A DNA stretch of 64,000 nucleotides from JANQOH01 sp965243325. Its GTDB lineage: Bacteria; Pseudomonadota; Alphaproteobacteria; UBA7887. The DNA lies in NCBI GenBank assembly GCA_965243325.1, contig CBDEUQ010000003.1, positions 124,001 through 188,000 of the forward strand, in the 5' to 3' direction. Positions 8,358 through 16,478 of the stretch are shown here, piece by piece (the stretch's first letter is position 1; the number at the start of each line of letters is the position of its first letter). Below the pieces are notes generated by a model. It was not told the DNA's origin. It made no database searches and was given only the letters and a program-made list of their open reading frames with translations. The position numbers were made by a program, and so were the translations under genes.

Positions 8358-8885
8358 ATGTTCATCAAGTCCCTGATCCGCACCGTGCCCGATTATCCCG
8401 CGACCGGCATCATGTTCCGCGACATCAGCACGCTTCTGGCCGATGCGCGCGGCTTTCGCGAAACCGTCGACGCGCTTGTCGATCGCTACGCGGGTACCGA
8501 CATCGACAAGGTTGCCGGGATCGAGGCGCGCGGCTTCATTTTCGCCGCCCCGGTCGCGCATCGACTCGGCGTCGGCCTCGTGCCGGTACGCAAGGAAGGC
8601 AAGCTCCCGAGCCACACCATCTCGCACCGCTACGACCTCGAATACGGCTCCGACACGGTCGAGATGCACGCCGACGCGCTCGCCGCTGGCGAGCGGGTCC
8701 TGCTGGTCGACGATCTCGTTGCGACGGGCGGCACGGCGGCGGCGGCGGCGGCGCTGATAGAGCGCTCCGGCGCCACGGTGGCGGAATGCTGCTTCGTCGT
8801 CGACCTGCCTGACGTCGGCGGCCGGGCGCGCCTCGAGAAGAAGGGCTACGCGGTGCACGCTCTGTGCGCCTTCGAGGGGGACTGA
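8358..8885 (+). CDS. apt: Adenine phosphoribosyltransferase
   Basis: A 175-aa cytosolic purine-salvage enzyme converting adenine and PRPP to AMP. The PRPP-binding motif VLLVDDLVATGGT covers residues 114-126, and the adenine-pocket segments PDYPATGIMFRDIS and EARGFIFAAPVA are intact. Length matches the family. Start at 8358 aligns with other Apt proteins; the longer frame from 8289 adds an unlikely leader. It stands alone, convergent with phoB. Confidence 0.95.
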   Translation: MFIKSLIRTVPDYPATGIMFRDISTLLADARGFRETVDALVDRYAGTDIDKVAGIEARGFIFAAPVAHRLGVGLVPVRKEGKLPSHTISHRYDLEYGSDTVEMHADALAAGERVLLVDDLVATGGTAAAAAALIERSGATVAECCFVVDLPDVGGRARLEKKGYAVHALCAFEGD

Positions 8886-8942
8886 CACGGAAGCCGGCAC
8901 ACCGTCGTAGCCCGCGACCCCGTGGCCGCGGCGCCTGTGCGG

Positions 8943-9647
8943 TCAGGACCTCGGGCTCGCCGCCTCCAGCGCGTAGCCGGCCGATCGCACCGTGCGGATC
9001 ACGTCGGGCTCGCCGTCCTGGTTGATGGCCTTGCGCAGTCGCCGGATATGGACGTCCACCGTGCGCGGTTCGATGAAGATGTCACGACCCCAGACCGAAT
9101 CGAGGAGCTGCTCGCGACTGAAGACGCGGCGCGGGAACTCCATAAAGTGGCGGAGCAGGCGAAACTCCGTGGGGCCCAGCCGGATCGTCCGCTCTCCGCG
9201 ATAGACGCGGTAGGTGTCGAGATCCATCGTGATGTCCTCGTGCTCCAGCCGGTTCTTCTCCAGAGCGGGGCGCGTGCGGCGCAGCACGGCGCGCACGCGA
9301 GCGACCAGTTCGCTCGGAGAGAACGGCTTCGGGACGTAATCGTCCGCGCCGCTGTCGAGGCCGCGCACGCGGTCCTCTTCCTCCGTCCGCGCCGTCAGCA
9401 TGATGATCGGCAGCGTGCGGGTACCCTTCGACCGCCGCAGGTGGCGGCATACCTCAAGGCCCGAGACCGACGGCAGCATCCAGTCGAGAATGATCAGATC
9501 GGGAGGGTCTTCGCCGACCATGGCGAGCGCCTCCTCGCCGTCGGCGGACTCCCGCACCGCGAAGCCCTGACGCTCGAGGTTGTAGCGCACCATCGTGGCG
9601 ATGGCCTTCTCGTCCTCGACCAGAAGAATCGACGCCTGAACTCTCAA
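8943..9647 (-). CDS. phoB: Phosphate regulon response regulator PhoB
   Basis: A 234-aa OmpR-class response regulator. The receiver domain (about 1-120) has the acidic pair in VEDEKA, the phospho-acceptor Asp55 in ILDWMLP and the Lys of KPF. The C-terminal winged-helix DNA-binding domain contains GPTEFRLLRHFM and VDVHIRRLRKA. It would bind Pho boxes and activate phosphate-starvation genes. It is the last gene of the Pho operon and overlaps phoU by 4 bp. Confidence 0.95.
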   Translation of the reverse strand: MRVQASILLVEDEKAIATMVRYNLERQGFAVRESADGEEALAMVGEDPPDLIILDWMLPSVSGLEVCRHLRRSKGTRTLPIIMLTARTEEEDRVRGLDSGADDYVPKPFSPSELVARVRAVLRRTRPALEKNRLEHEDITMDLDTYRVYRGERTIRLGPTEFRLLRHFMEFPRRVFSREQLLDSVWGRDIFIEPRTVDVHIRRLRKAINQDGEPDVIRTVRSAGYALEAASPRS

Positions 9648-10366
9648 TGGACTGCCTCGTCGTCACCGGCGAATGTTGCCGTGTCGTCCGATTTCGGCCG
9701 CTTGCCGATGTTCCGCTCGCCGGTTTCGCGGAACCGGATGACTTCGGAAATGTTGGTCGCGTGGTCGGCGATCCGCTCCAGATTCTTGGCGACGAACAGC
9801 AGATGGGTGCACGGCGTGATGTTGCGCGGGTCTTCCATCATGTACGTCAGCAACTGCCGGAACAGACCATTGTAGATCTCGTCGATCTCGTGGTCGCCCT
9901 GCCACACGCGCTCGGCCTTGACCACATCCTCCTCGACGTAGGCGTCGAGCACCTCCTTGACCATCGCCTGCACGCGAACCGCCATGCTGGGAATCACCCA
10001 CAGCGATTCGAGCTCGCGCGTCTGCGCGAGTGCGATGGACCGCTTGGCGATGTTGGCGGCAAGGTCGCCCATGCGCTCGAGGTCGCCGGCCACCCGCAGC
10101 GCGCCGATGATTCCGCGCAGGTCGATCGCCATCGGCTGGCGCAGCGCGAGCATCTTGGTCGCGAGCCGTTCGACCTCGCGCTCGAGCGCGTCGATCTCTG
10201 CATCGCCGTCGATGGTGTGCTGCGCAACGTCGCTGTCGCGCGCCGTCATGGCGCGGGTCGCGGCCGCAATCTGTTTCTCGACCAGGCCGCCCATTTGCAG
10301 CACCAGATTGGCAAGCTGCTTGAGTTCTTCGTCGTACGACTGAACCGTATGTTCGGCTTCCGCCAT
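9644..10366 (-). CDS. phoU: Phosphate transport system regulator PhoU
   Basis: A 240-aa all-helical protein of two PhoU domains (about 20-105 and 125-210), each with the metal-site type E/DxxxD pattern, for example YNGLFRQLLTYMMEDPRNI and DLAANIAKRS. PhoU links the Pst transporter to PhoR and keeps the regulon off when phosphate is plentiful. It lies between pstB and phoB, as is usual in alphaproteobacteria. ATGA overlap with phoB indicates coupled translation. Confidence 0.95.
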   Translation of the reverse strand: MAEAEHTVQSYDEELKQLANLVLQMGGLVEKQIAAATRAMTARDSDVAQHTIDGDAEIDALEREVERLATKMLALRQPMAIDLRGIIGALRVAGDLERMGDLAANIAKRSIALAQTRELESLWVIPSMAVRVQAMVKEVLDAYVEEDVVKAERVWQGDHEIDEIYNGLFRQLLTYMMEDPRNITPCTHLLFVAKNLERIADHATNISEVIRFRETGERNIGKRPKSDDTATFAGDDEAVH

Positions 10367-10395
10367 GTGATCGCCTTTCGCGCCGCGTTCCGGGG

Positions 10396-11184
10396 CTAAC
10401 CGAAGCGTCCGGTGATGTAGTCCTGCGTGCGCTGCTCCTTGGGGTTGGTGAAGATCGTCTCAGTATCGTCGTACTCCACCAGCTCCCCGAGATGGAAGAA
10501 GGCGGTGCGCTGCGAAACCCGCGCCGCCTGCTGCATGTTGTGGGTGACGATGACGATGGTGTACCGCGACCGCAATTCGTCGATCAGTTCCTCGATCTTG
10601 GCGGTCGCTATGGGGTCGAGCGCCGAGCACGGCTCGTCCATGAGGATCACTTCCGGATCGATGGCGATGGCGCGCGCAATGCACAGGCGCTGTTGCTGGC
10701 CGCCCGAGATGCCTGTACCCGGCTGGTCGAGACGGTCGTTGATCTCGTCCCACAGACCGGCGCGGCGCAGGCTGGTCTCGACAATCTCGTCCATGTCCGC
10801 GCGCGAACTGCCCATCCCGTGAATCCGCGGGCCGTAGGCGATGTTCTCGTAGATCGACTTGGGAAACGGGTTCGGCTTCTGGAAGACCATGCCGACGCGG
10901 GTGCGCAGGCGCACGACATCGACACTGCGTGCGTAGATGTCGGCTCCGTCCAGCAGGATCGTTCCGGTGACACGACAGGTTCCGATGGTATCGTTCATCC
11001 GGTTGAGGCACCGCAGAAACGTCGACTTGCCGCAGCCCGAGGGGCCGATGAACGCGGTGACGCGGTTCTCCAGGATGTCGATATCGACGGCCTTGATCGC
11101 CTGCGCCTCGCCGTAGAAGACGTCCACGCCGCGCGCCACGATCTTCGTCTGCAGCGGCTGCTCGCCGTTCGCTTCGATCGCCAT
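10396..11184 (-). CDS. pstB: Phosphate ABC transporter ATP-binding protein PstB
   Basis: A 262-aa ATPase energising phosphate import through PstA/PstC. Walker A is GPSGCGKST, the signature is SGGQQQR, Walker B is VILMDEPCSALDP and the switch His lies in VTHNMQQA. Start chosen at 11184 (MAIEANGEQ), 2 bp after the pstA stop; an in-frame ATG at 11220 would overlap pstA by 34 bp. Spacing to phoU is 29 bp. Confidence 0.95.
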   Translation of the reverse strand: MAIEANGEQPLQTKIVARGVDVFYGEAQAIKAVDIDILENRVTAFIGPSGCGKSTFLRCLNRMNDTIGTCRVTGTILLDGADIYARSVDVVRLRTRVGMVFQKPNPFPKSIYENIAYGPRIHGMGSSRADMDEIVETSLRRAGLWDEINDRLDQPGTGISGGQQQRLCIARAIAIDPEVILMDEPCSALDPIATAKIEELIDELRSRYTIVIVTHNMQQAARVSQRTAFFHLGELVEYDDTETIFTNPKEQRTQDYITGRFG

Positions 11185-11186
11185 GC

Positions 11187-12497
11187 TCACCACCGCCGTT
11201 CGAACTTCTTGCGCAGCCACACCGCGGCCGCGTTCATGCAGATCAGAAAGCCCAGAAGAACCATGATCGCCGCGGCCGTGCGTTCGGCGAACGCGCGCTC
11301 CGGGCTGTCGGCCCAGATGAAGATCTGCACCGGCAGCACCGTTGCCGAATCGAGCGGCCCGCTCGGCACGTCAGCGATGAAGGCGACCATCCCGATCATG
11401 AGCAGCGGCGCCGTCTCGCCGAGCGCCTGCGCGGCGCCGATGATCGAGCCGGTGAGGACGCCCGGCAAGGCCAGCGGCAGAACGTGGTGCAGCACCACCT
11501 GCATGTCCGACGCGCCGACGCCGAGCGCAGCCTCGCGGATCGAAGGCGGCACGGCCTGCAGCGCGGCGCGCGTCGCGATGATGACCGTCGGCAGGGTCAT
11601 CAGCGCCAGCACCATGCCGCCGACCAGCGGCGCCGAGCGCGGCATGCCGAAGAAATTGAGGAATACCGCCAGCCCGAGCAGGCCGAAGACGATCGACGGC
11701 ACGGCGGCGAGGTTGTTGATGTTGACCTCGATCAGATCCGTCCAGCGGCTCTTGGGCGCAAACTCCTCGAGGTAGATGGATGCGAAAACGCCGACCGGCA
11801 CGCTGATCAGCAAACAGACGAGAATGGTCCAGAACGACCCGACAGCCGCCCCCCAGACTCCCGCGAGCTCGGGCTCGCGGGAGTCGGCGGCGGTGAAGAA
11901 GCGCGTGTTGAACCGCTTTTCGATCCATCCCTGGGCCGAGAGCGCGTCGATCCAGCCCAGTTGCCGGTCGCTGATCGGCCTGAGCGATTCCTCGATATCG
12001 CGCCGGAAGCGCCCCTTGACGAGCATGTCCACATCGTCCGACGCAAGCAGCGTGACGGGCCGCGTCGCGCCGATGAGCGAGAGATCGTCGAGCACCATGT
12101 CGCGGAGCTGAAGGTCGGTCCCGGAGCTGACCAGACGCGTCAGTTCGCGCTTGTTTCTCCGCCCTTCCACGTCCGGGAACCGCTCATACAGCGCCGCCCG
12201 CACGAGGGCGGCAAAGTTCGCCTTGCGGATCACCGCCGGGTCGCGCGTGCCGTCCGGGTCGATGACCGCCTCGTCGAAAGCGATGGGCAGCGTGACCATC
12301 GTCTGCTGGAACGCCGTGTAGCCCTTGCTCACTATGCTGCCCAGCAGCACCGCGAGAATCGCGATGGCGACGACGATCGCGAGAATCCCGTACGCGCGGA
12401 AGCGCCGCTCCGCGGCGTGCCGGCGCCGCAGACGCGCGTCTTCGGACATGCCGCCGGCGCCGCTGAGGTTGCGCGCCTGCTCCGCCGCTTCGGCCAT
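11187..12497 (-). CDS. pstA: Phosphate ABC transporter permease PstA (long alphaproteobacterial form)
   Basis: A 436-aa inner-membrane permease. The N-terminal region carries one membrane segment (about 36-58) and a periplasmic insert of about 150 residues absent from the 296-aa E. coli protein, followed by the conserved permease core with SIVFGLLGLAVFLNFFG and the EAA-like loop REAALGVGASDMQVVLHHV. Long PstA proteins of this kind are normal in alphaproteobacteria. Its ATG shares one base with the pstC stop (TAATG). Confidence 0.93.
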   Translation of the reverse strand: MAEAAEQARNLSGAGGMSEDARLRRRHAAERRFRAYGILAIVVAIAILAVLLGSIVSKGYTAFQQTMVTLPIAFDEAVIDPDGTRDPAVIRKANFAALVRAALYERFPDVEGRRNKRELTRLVSSGTDLQLRDMVLDDLSLIGATRPVTLLASDDVDMLVKGRFRRDIEESLRPISDRQLGWIDALSAQGWIEKRFNTRFFTAADSREPELAGVWGAAVGSFWTILVCLLISVPVGVFASIYLEEFAPKSRWTDLIEVNINNLAAVPSIVFGLLGLAVFLNFFGMPRSAPLVGGMVLALMTLPTVIIATRAALQAVPPSIREAALGVGASDMQVVLHHVLPLALPGVLTGSIIGAAQALGETAPLLMIGMVAFIADVPSGPLDSATVLPVQIFIWADSPERAFAERTAAAIMVLLGFLICMNAAAVWLRKKFERRW

Positions 12498-13879
12498 TAT
12501 TCGTAGATTTCCCGGTAGCGCCGCACCACGCGCAGGGCGACGACGTTTAGCGACAGCGTAACGAGGAACAGGGTGAGACCCAGCGCGAACGCGGCAAGCG
12601 TCTTCGCGCTGTCGAACTCCTGGTCGCCGACGAGCAGGGTGACGATCTGCACGGTGACCGTGGTAACCGCCTCGAGCGGGTTCGCCGTCAGGTTGGCCGC
12701 GAGTCCGGCGGCCATCACCACGATCATGGTTTCGCCGATGGCGCGTGACACCGCGAGCAGGACGGCAGCGACGATCCCCGGTAACGCCGCGGTGAGCACC
12801 ACGCGCCGCACGGTCTCGGAGCGTGTCGCGCCGAGCGCATACGATCCGTCGCGCAGACTCTGGGGTACGGCATTGATGACGTCGTCGGACAACGACGAGA
12901 TGAACGGGATGATCATGATGCCCATGACGAGGCCCGCGGCGAGCGCGCTTTCCGAATCCACCGGCAGCCCGATTCCGTCGCCGGCGTTGCGCAGGAACGG
13001 TGCGACGGTGATGGCGGCAAAGAAGCCGTAGACCACGGTCGGCACGCCGGCGAGGATTTCGAGCAGCGGCTTGACGGTGGCGCGGACACCCGCGACGGCG
13101 TACTCCGACAGGTAGATAGCCGACATGAGGCCGATCGGCACCGCCACCAGCATCGCGACGACGGTTATCAACAGCGTGCCGGTGAACAGCGGAATGGCGC
13201 CGAAACTCCCCGACGCACCCACCTGGTCGGCGCGAATCGCGGTCTGCGCGCTCCATTTCAGGCCGAACAGGAACTCGTCGAACGGGACCTTCGTGAAAAA
13301 GCGGATCGACTCGAAGGTCAGCGACAGGACGATGCCGAGCGTGGTCAGAATGGCGATCGTCGAGCACACCAGCAGCATCGCCTTCATCGCGCGCTCGACG
13401 GCATTGCGGGCGCGCAGGCGCGGCGCGATCCTTCTCCGCGCATAGCCCAGCCCGAGGATCGCGGCGGCAATCGCGACCGTGGCGAGCGCCGTGTCGCCGA
13501 TGGTCCGATAGCCGACGAGTTGCGCCGCCGCGCGCAGCACCGCCGGATCGTCGCTCCGACCGGCCGCGGTGCCGGCGGCAACGTTGCGGATGTCGTTCAT
13601 CAGCAGGCCGAGCTCGGCCGCCGGCAAGGCCCGCATCTCTTCCGGCAGGTTGTCGGCGACGATCGATTCGACCACGAGCGGCTGCGCGATCGCCCACGCC
13701 GCAACGACGATCAGACTCGGCACGCCGCACCAGAGCGCGACGTAGCTTCCGTAGTAGCTGGGGAGCGAATGCAGTTCGCGAAGCCTGCCGGCCACCGCCG
13801 CCACGGACCGGCGTCGGCCCGTCGCGTAGCCGACCGCCGCCAGAATCACGACGGCGACGATGACGACGGTGAGCGGCAT
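12497..13879 (-). CDS. pstC: Phosphate ABC transporter permease PstC (long form)
   Basis: A 460-aa permease partner of PstA. An N-terminal membrane segment (residues 1-17) and a second one at about 50-72 precede a periplasmic insert, then the typical permease core with GVPTVVYGFFAAITVAPFL and the coupling loop LRDGSYALGATRSETVRRV. The length is above the E. coli 319 aa but normal for alphaproteobacteria. It is 27 bp downstream of pstS. Confidence 0.93.
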   Translation of the reverse strand: MPLTVVIVAVVILAAVGYATGRRRSVAAVAGRLRELHSLPSYYGSYVALWCGVPSLIVVAAWAIAQPLVVESIVADNLPEEMRALPAAELGLLMNDIRNVAAGTAAGRSDDPAVLRAAAQLVGYRTIGDTALATVAIAAAILGLGYARRRIAPRLRARNAVERAMKAMLLVCSTIAILTTLGIVLSLTFESIRFFTKVPFDEFLFGLKWSAQTAIRADQVGASGSFGAIPLFTGTLLITVVAMLVAVPIGLMSAIYLSEYAVAGVRATVKPLLEILAGVPTVVYGFFAAITVAPFLRNAGDGIGLPVDSESALAAGLVMGIMIIPFISSLSDDVINAVPQSLRDGSYALGATRSETVRRVVLTAALPGIVAAVLLAVSRAIGETMIVVMAAGLAANLTANPLEAVTTVTVQIVTLLVGDQEFDSAKTLAAFALGLTLFLVTLSLNVVALRVVRRYREIYE

Positions 13880-13906
13880 GGCTTTCCCGACGTGCGGCGT
13901 CGGGCG

Positions 13907-14944
13907 CTACATGGACAGCGGCGCGAGCTCGAGGGCCCGCCCGCGCACCGCAACGCGATCCTCGTCGGACAGCGGGATCAGACCCTTGTCGGAGAGATAG
14001 CCTTCCGGTCCCCAGGCGCGTTCGCTGGTGAACTCCTCGACGAACTCGACCATGCCGGGGATCACGCCCGCGTGCGCGGTCTTGACGTAGAAGTACAGCG
14101 ACCGCGACACCGGATAGCTGGTATCGGAAATCGCTTCGAACGTCGGCTCGATACCGCCGATCCTGCTGCCCTGGACGCTGTCCGTGCTCTGGTCGAGGAA
14201 GCTGAAGCCAAAGACGCCGAACGCGTCCGGGTTGGCGACAAGCTTCTGCACGATCAGCACATCGTTTTCACCCGCCTCGACGTAGGCGCCGTCCTCGCGG
14301 ATCGCGTGGCAGACCGCCTTGTACATGTTCGCGTCCTGCTTCTTCATCGCCTCGAGCGCCGGGAACGTCTTGCAGCCACCCTCGAGCGCCAGCTCGGCGA
14401 AGGCATCGCGCGTACCCGACGTCGGCGGCGGTCCGAGCACCTCGATGGCCACGTCGGGAAGTGACGGATCGATCTCGCTCCAGCGGCGGTAGGGGTTGGG
14501 GATCAGCCCGGCGCCGTCCTCGCCGGCCGGCACGTCCTTGGCGAGCGCGAGGAACAGCTGGCGCAGCGTCAGGTCGGCCTGCGGCGCGCTGCGTGAATTG
14601 GCGATGACGATGCCGTCGTAACCGATCTTGATCTCGGTGACGTCGGCGACGCCGTTGGTCGCGCACAGATCGACCTCCGAACGCTTGATGCGGCGCGAGG
14701 CGTTGGTCATGTCGGGGTGACCGACGCCGAGGCCGGCGCAGAAGAGCTTCAGGCCTCCCCCCGACCCGGTGCTCTCGACGACCGGGGTGCGGAAGTCGGT
14801 CGTCTTGCCGAACTGCTCGGCCACCGCGGTGGAGAAGGGAAAGACGGTGGAAGAACCGACGATGCGAATCTGATCGCGGGCTTCGGCAGCGGCCGACGCC
14901 GCCAGCGTCGCCACGCCGGCGACGGCAAGCGCTTTGAATTTCAC
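13907..14944 (-). CDS. pstS: Phosphate-binding protein PstS
   Basis: A 345-aa periplasmic phosphate receptor. The GTG start at 14944 is chosen because AGGAGAG lies just upstream and because it gives a clean signal peptide (KFKALAVAGVATLAASAAAEA). Ligand-loop motifs are IVGSSTVFPFSTAVAEQF and ESTGSGGGLKLFC near the N-terminus and SGTRDAFAEL mid-protein. It lies 73 bp after the phoR stop, so it could have its own promoter there, but I could not see a convincing Pho box. Confidence 0.93.
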   Translation of the reverse strand: MKFKALAVAGVATLAASAAAEARDQIRIVGSSTVFPFSTAVAEQFGKTTDFRTPVVESTGSGGGLKLFCAGLGVGHPDMTNASRRIKRSEVDLCATNGVADVTEIKIGYDGIVIANSRSAPQADLTLRQLFLALAKDVPAGEDGAGLIPNPYRRWSEIDPSLPDVAIEVLGPPPTSGTRDAFAELALEGGCKTFPALEAMKKQDANMYKAVCHAIREDGAYVEAGENDVLIVQKLVANPDAFGVFGFSFLDQSTDSVQGSRIGGIEPTFEAISDTSYPVSRSLYFYVKTAHAGVIPGMVEFVEEFTSERAWGPEGYLSDKGLIPLSDEDRVAVRGRALELAPLSM

Positions 14945-15017
14945 CGGTGACTCTCCTGTGATCGGTGCCGACAACTGCGCCGGTCTTCCAGGCCACGCAC
15001 GCACACATGATATGCGC

Positions 15018-16478
15018 CTAAAGTGACACTTCCGTGTCGGCGGCACGCTGCCGTTCGAATTCGTGCGCATCGGCTGCCGCTATACGTTTCAGACGCACCG
15101 CGAAGCGGCTTCCCGTCCCCGGAATGCTGTCGATGCGAAGCGTTCCCCGGTGTCGCTGCACGGCATGCTTGACGATGGCGAGACCGAGTCCGGTGCCGCC
15201 CAACCGGCTCGAACGCGCCTTGTCGACGCGATAGAAGCGTTCCGTGAGCCGCGGCACATGCTCGGCGGCGATCCCCGGACCCTCGTCGCAGACCGTGACC
15301 GTGACCGCGTCGGGTTCGACCGACCCTTCGACGCGCACCGTGGCGTCCGCGTTGCCGTACTTGATCGCGTTGTCGATCAGGTTCTGAAAGACGACGCCGA
15401 GCTCGTCGGCGTCGCCCGCCACCGGCGGCAGGGCGTGGATGCCGTCGACGGCGATCTGCACGTTGCGCGAACGCGCGCGCCAGCCAAGCGCTTCCGCCGC
15501 CCGTTCGATCACCGGTCCGAGAAGGACGGTTCCCGAAGGCGCAGTGTGCTCGCTGCGTTCGATGCGCGACAGGCTGAGCAGATCGTCGACGAGGCGGCCG
15601 ATGCGCGCGGCGTGTTCCTCCATCATGGCGAGAAACTCGTCGCGCATCGCTTCGTCGCCGCGCGCCGGCCCCCTCAGCGTTTCGATGACCCCGACGAGGG
15701 TGGTCAACGGCGTGCGGATTTCGTGGCTGGCGTTGGCGACGAACTCGGCGCGCAGACGCTCGCTGCGCACGCTGCGGGTGATTTCATGCAACGTCAGGAC
15801 GACGCGCGGCCCGTCTTCCGCCGTCCCGCCGAGGGCACGAAAGCAGCCGGCGTAGCTGCGCTCGCCGTCGATCTCCGAACCCATCTCGAACTCCGCCGCC
15901 GCCGCACCCCCGAACACGCGGCCGGCGGCGGCGACCAGTTGCGGCGCGCGGCCTGCCGCCGTGAGCGCCCGGCCACGAAGGCCGGGCCCGAACGCCTCTT
16001 CGGCGCTGCGGTTGGCAAACGTCACGGTTTGCGCGTCGTCGAGCAGCATCAGCGGATCGGGCAGCGCGTCGAGGATCGCTTCGAGCATCGCGATCCTGTC
16101 GGCCGACCGTTCGCGGCGCTTCTGCCACTCGCGGTCCAGACGGGCGAGCGCCCGGTCCAGCGGCGCGCCGAGACCCGGAAACGACGGACCCGGGACGGTC
16201 TCCTCCCGGTCCGACGCCAGCCGCGCGGCCCAGGCGGCGGCCGAGTCGATCGCCGCCGCCGCCGGCCACAGGCCGAGCGTTGCGGCGACGAGGACCGCGA
16301 TCCAGACGCCGGCCGCCGCGGCCGCGGAAACCGCGCCGAGCGCCGCGAGGACGATGAGGAAGACGGCAGCGGGCGCGGTGACGAAGACTGCGGCAACCGC
16401 GCAGCGCACGCCGCGCGCACGCTTGTCGACCGGGTCAGCGCACCGGCGCAGCCTTCGTGCGGTGGCGAATCGCTTCAT
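15018..16478 (-). CDS. phoR: Phosphate regulon sensor histidine kinase PhoR
   Basis: A 486-aa membrane kinase that phosphorylates PhoB. Two membrane segments (about 28-50 and 54-74), a PAS-like region (about 130-230), then HisKA with phospho-acceptor His252 in ASHEIRTPL and a HATPase domain with NLIDNAIKYG, DEGPGI and GGTGLGLAIVKH. The start at 16478 overlaps the end of maeB by 44 bp; a later start around residue 26 would avoid the overlap but cut into the membrane region, so the exact start is uncertain. It heads the Pho block. Confidence 0.92.
   Translation of the reverse strand: MKRFATARRLRRCADPVDKRARGVRCAVAAVFVTAPAAVFLIVLAALGAVSAAAAAGVWIAVLVAATLGLWPAAAAIDSAAAWAARLASDREETVPGPSFPGLGAPLDRALARLDREWQKRRERSADRIAMLEAILDALPDPLMLLDDAQTVTFANRSAEEAFGPGLRGRALTAAGRAPQLVAAAGRVFGGAAAAEFEMGSEIDGERSYAGCFRALGGTAEDGPRVVLTLHEITRSVRSERLRAEFVANASHEIRTPLTTLVGVIETLRGPARGDEAMRDEFLAMMEEHAARIGRLVDDLLSLSRIERSEHTAPSGTVLLGPVIERAAEALGWRARSRNVQIAVDGIHALPPVAGDADELGVVFQNLIDNAIKYGNADATVRVEGSVEPDAVTVTVCDEGPGIAAEHVPRLTERFYRVDKARSSRLGGTGLGLAIVKHAVQRHRGTLRIDSIPGTGSRFAVRLKRIAAADAHEFERQRAADTEVSL

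Noticed and set aside
11187..13730. A very long open frame through the pst permease region on the minus strand, over 800 codons.
   Set aside because: Its second half is pstA, the first half is an antiphase reading of pstC with Arg/Gly-rich text and no domain. High GC content leaves such frames open by chance.
14945..15017. Possible Pho box before pstS.
   Set aside because: Only one TGTCA half-site is visible and the second half does not match at the expected 11-bp spacing.
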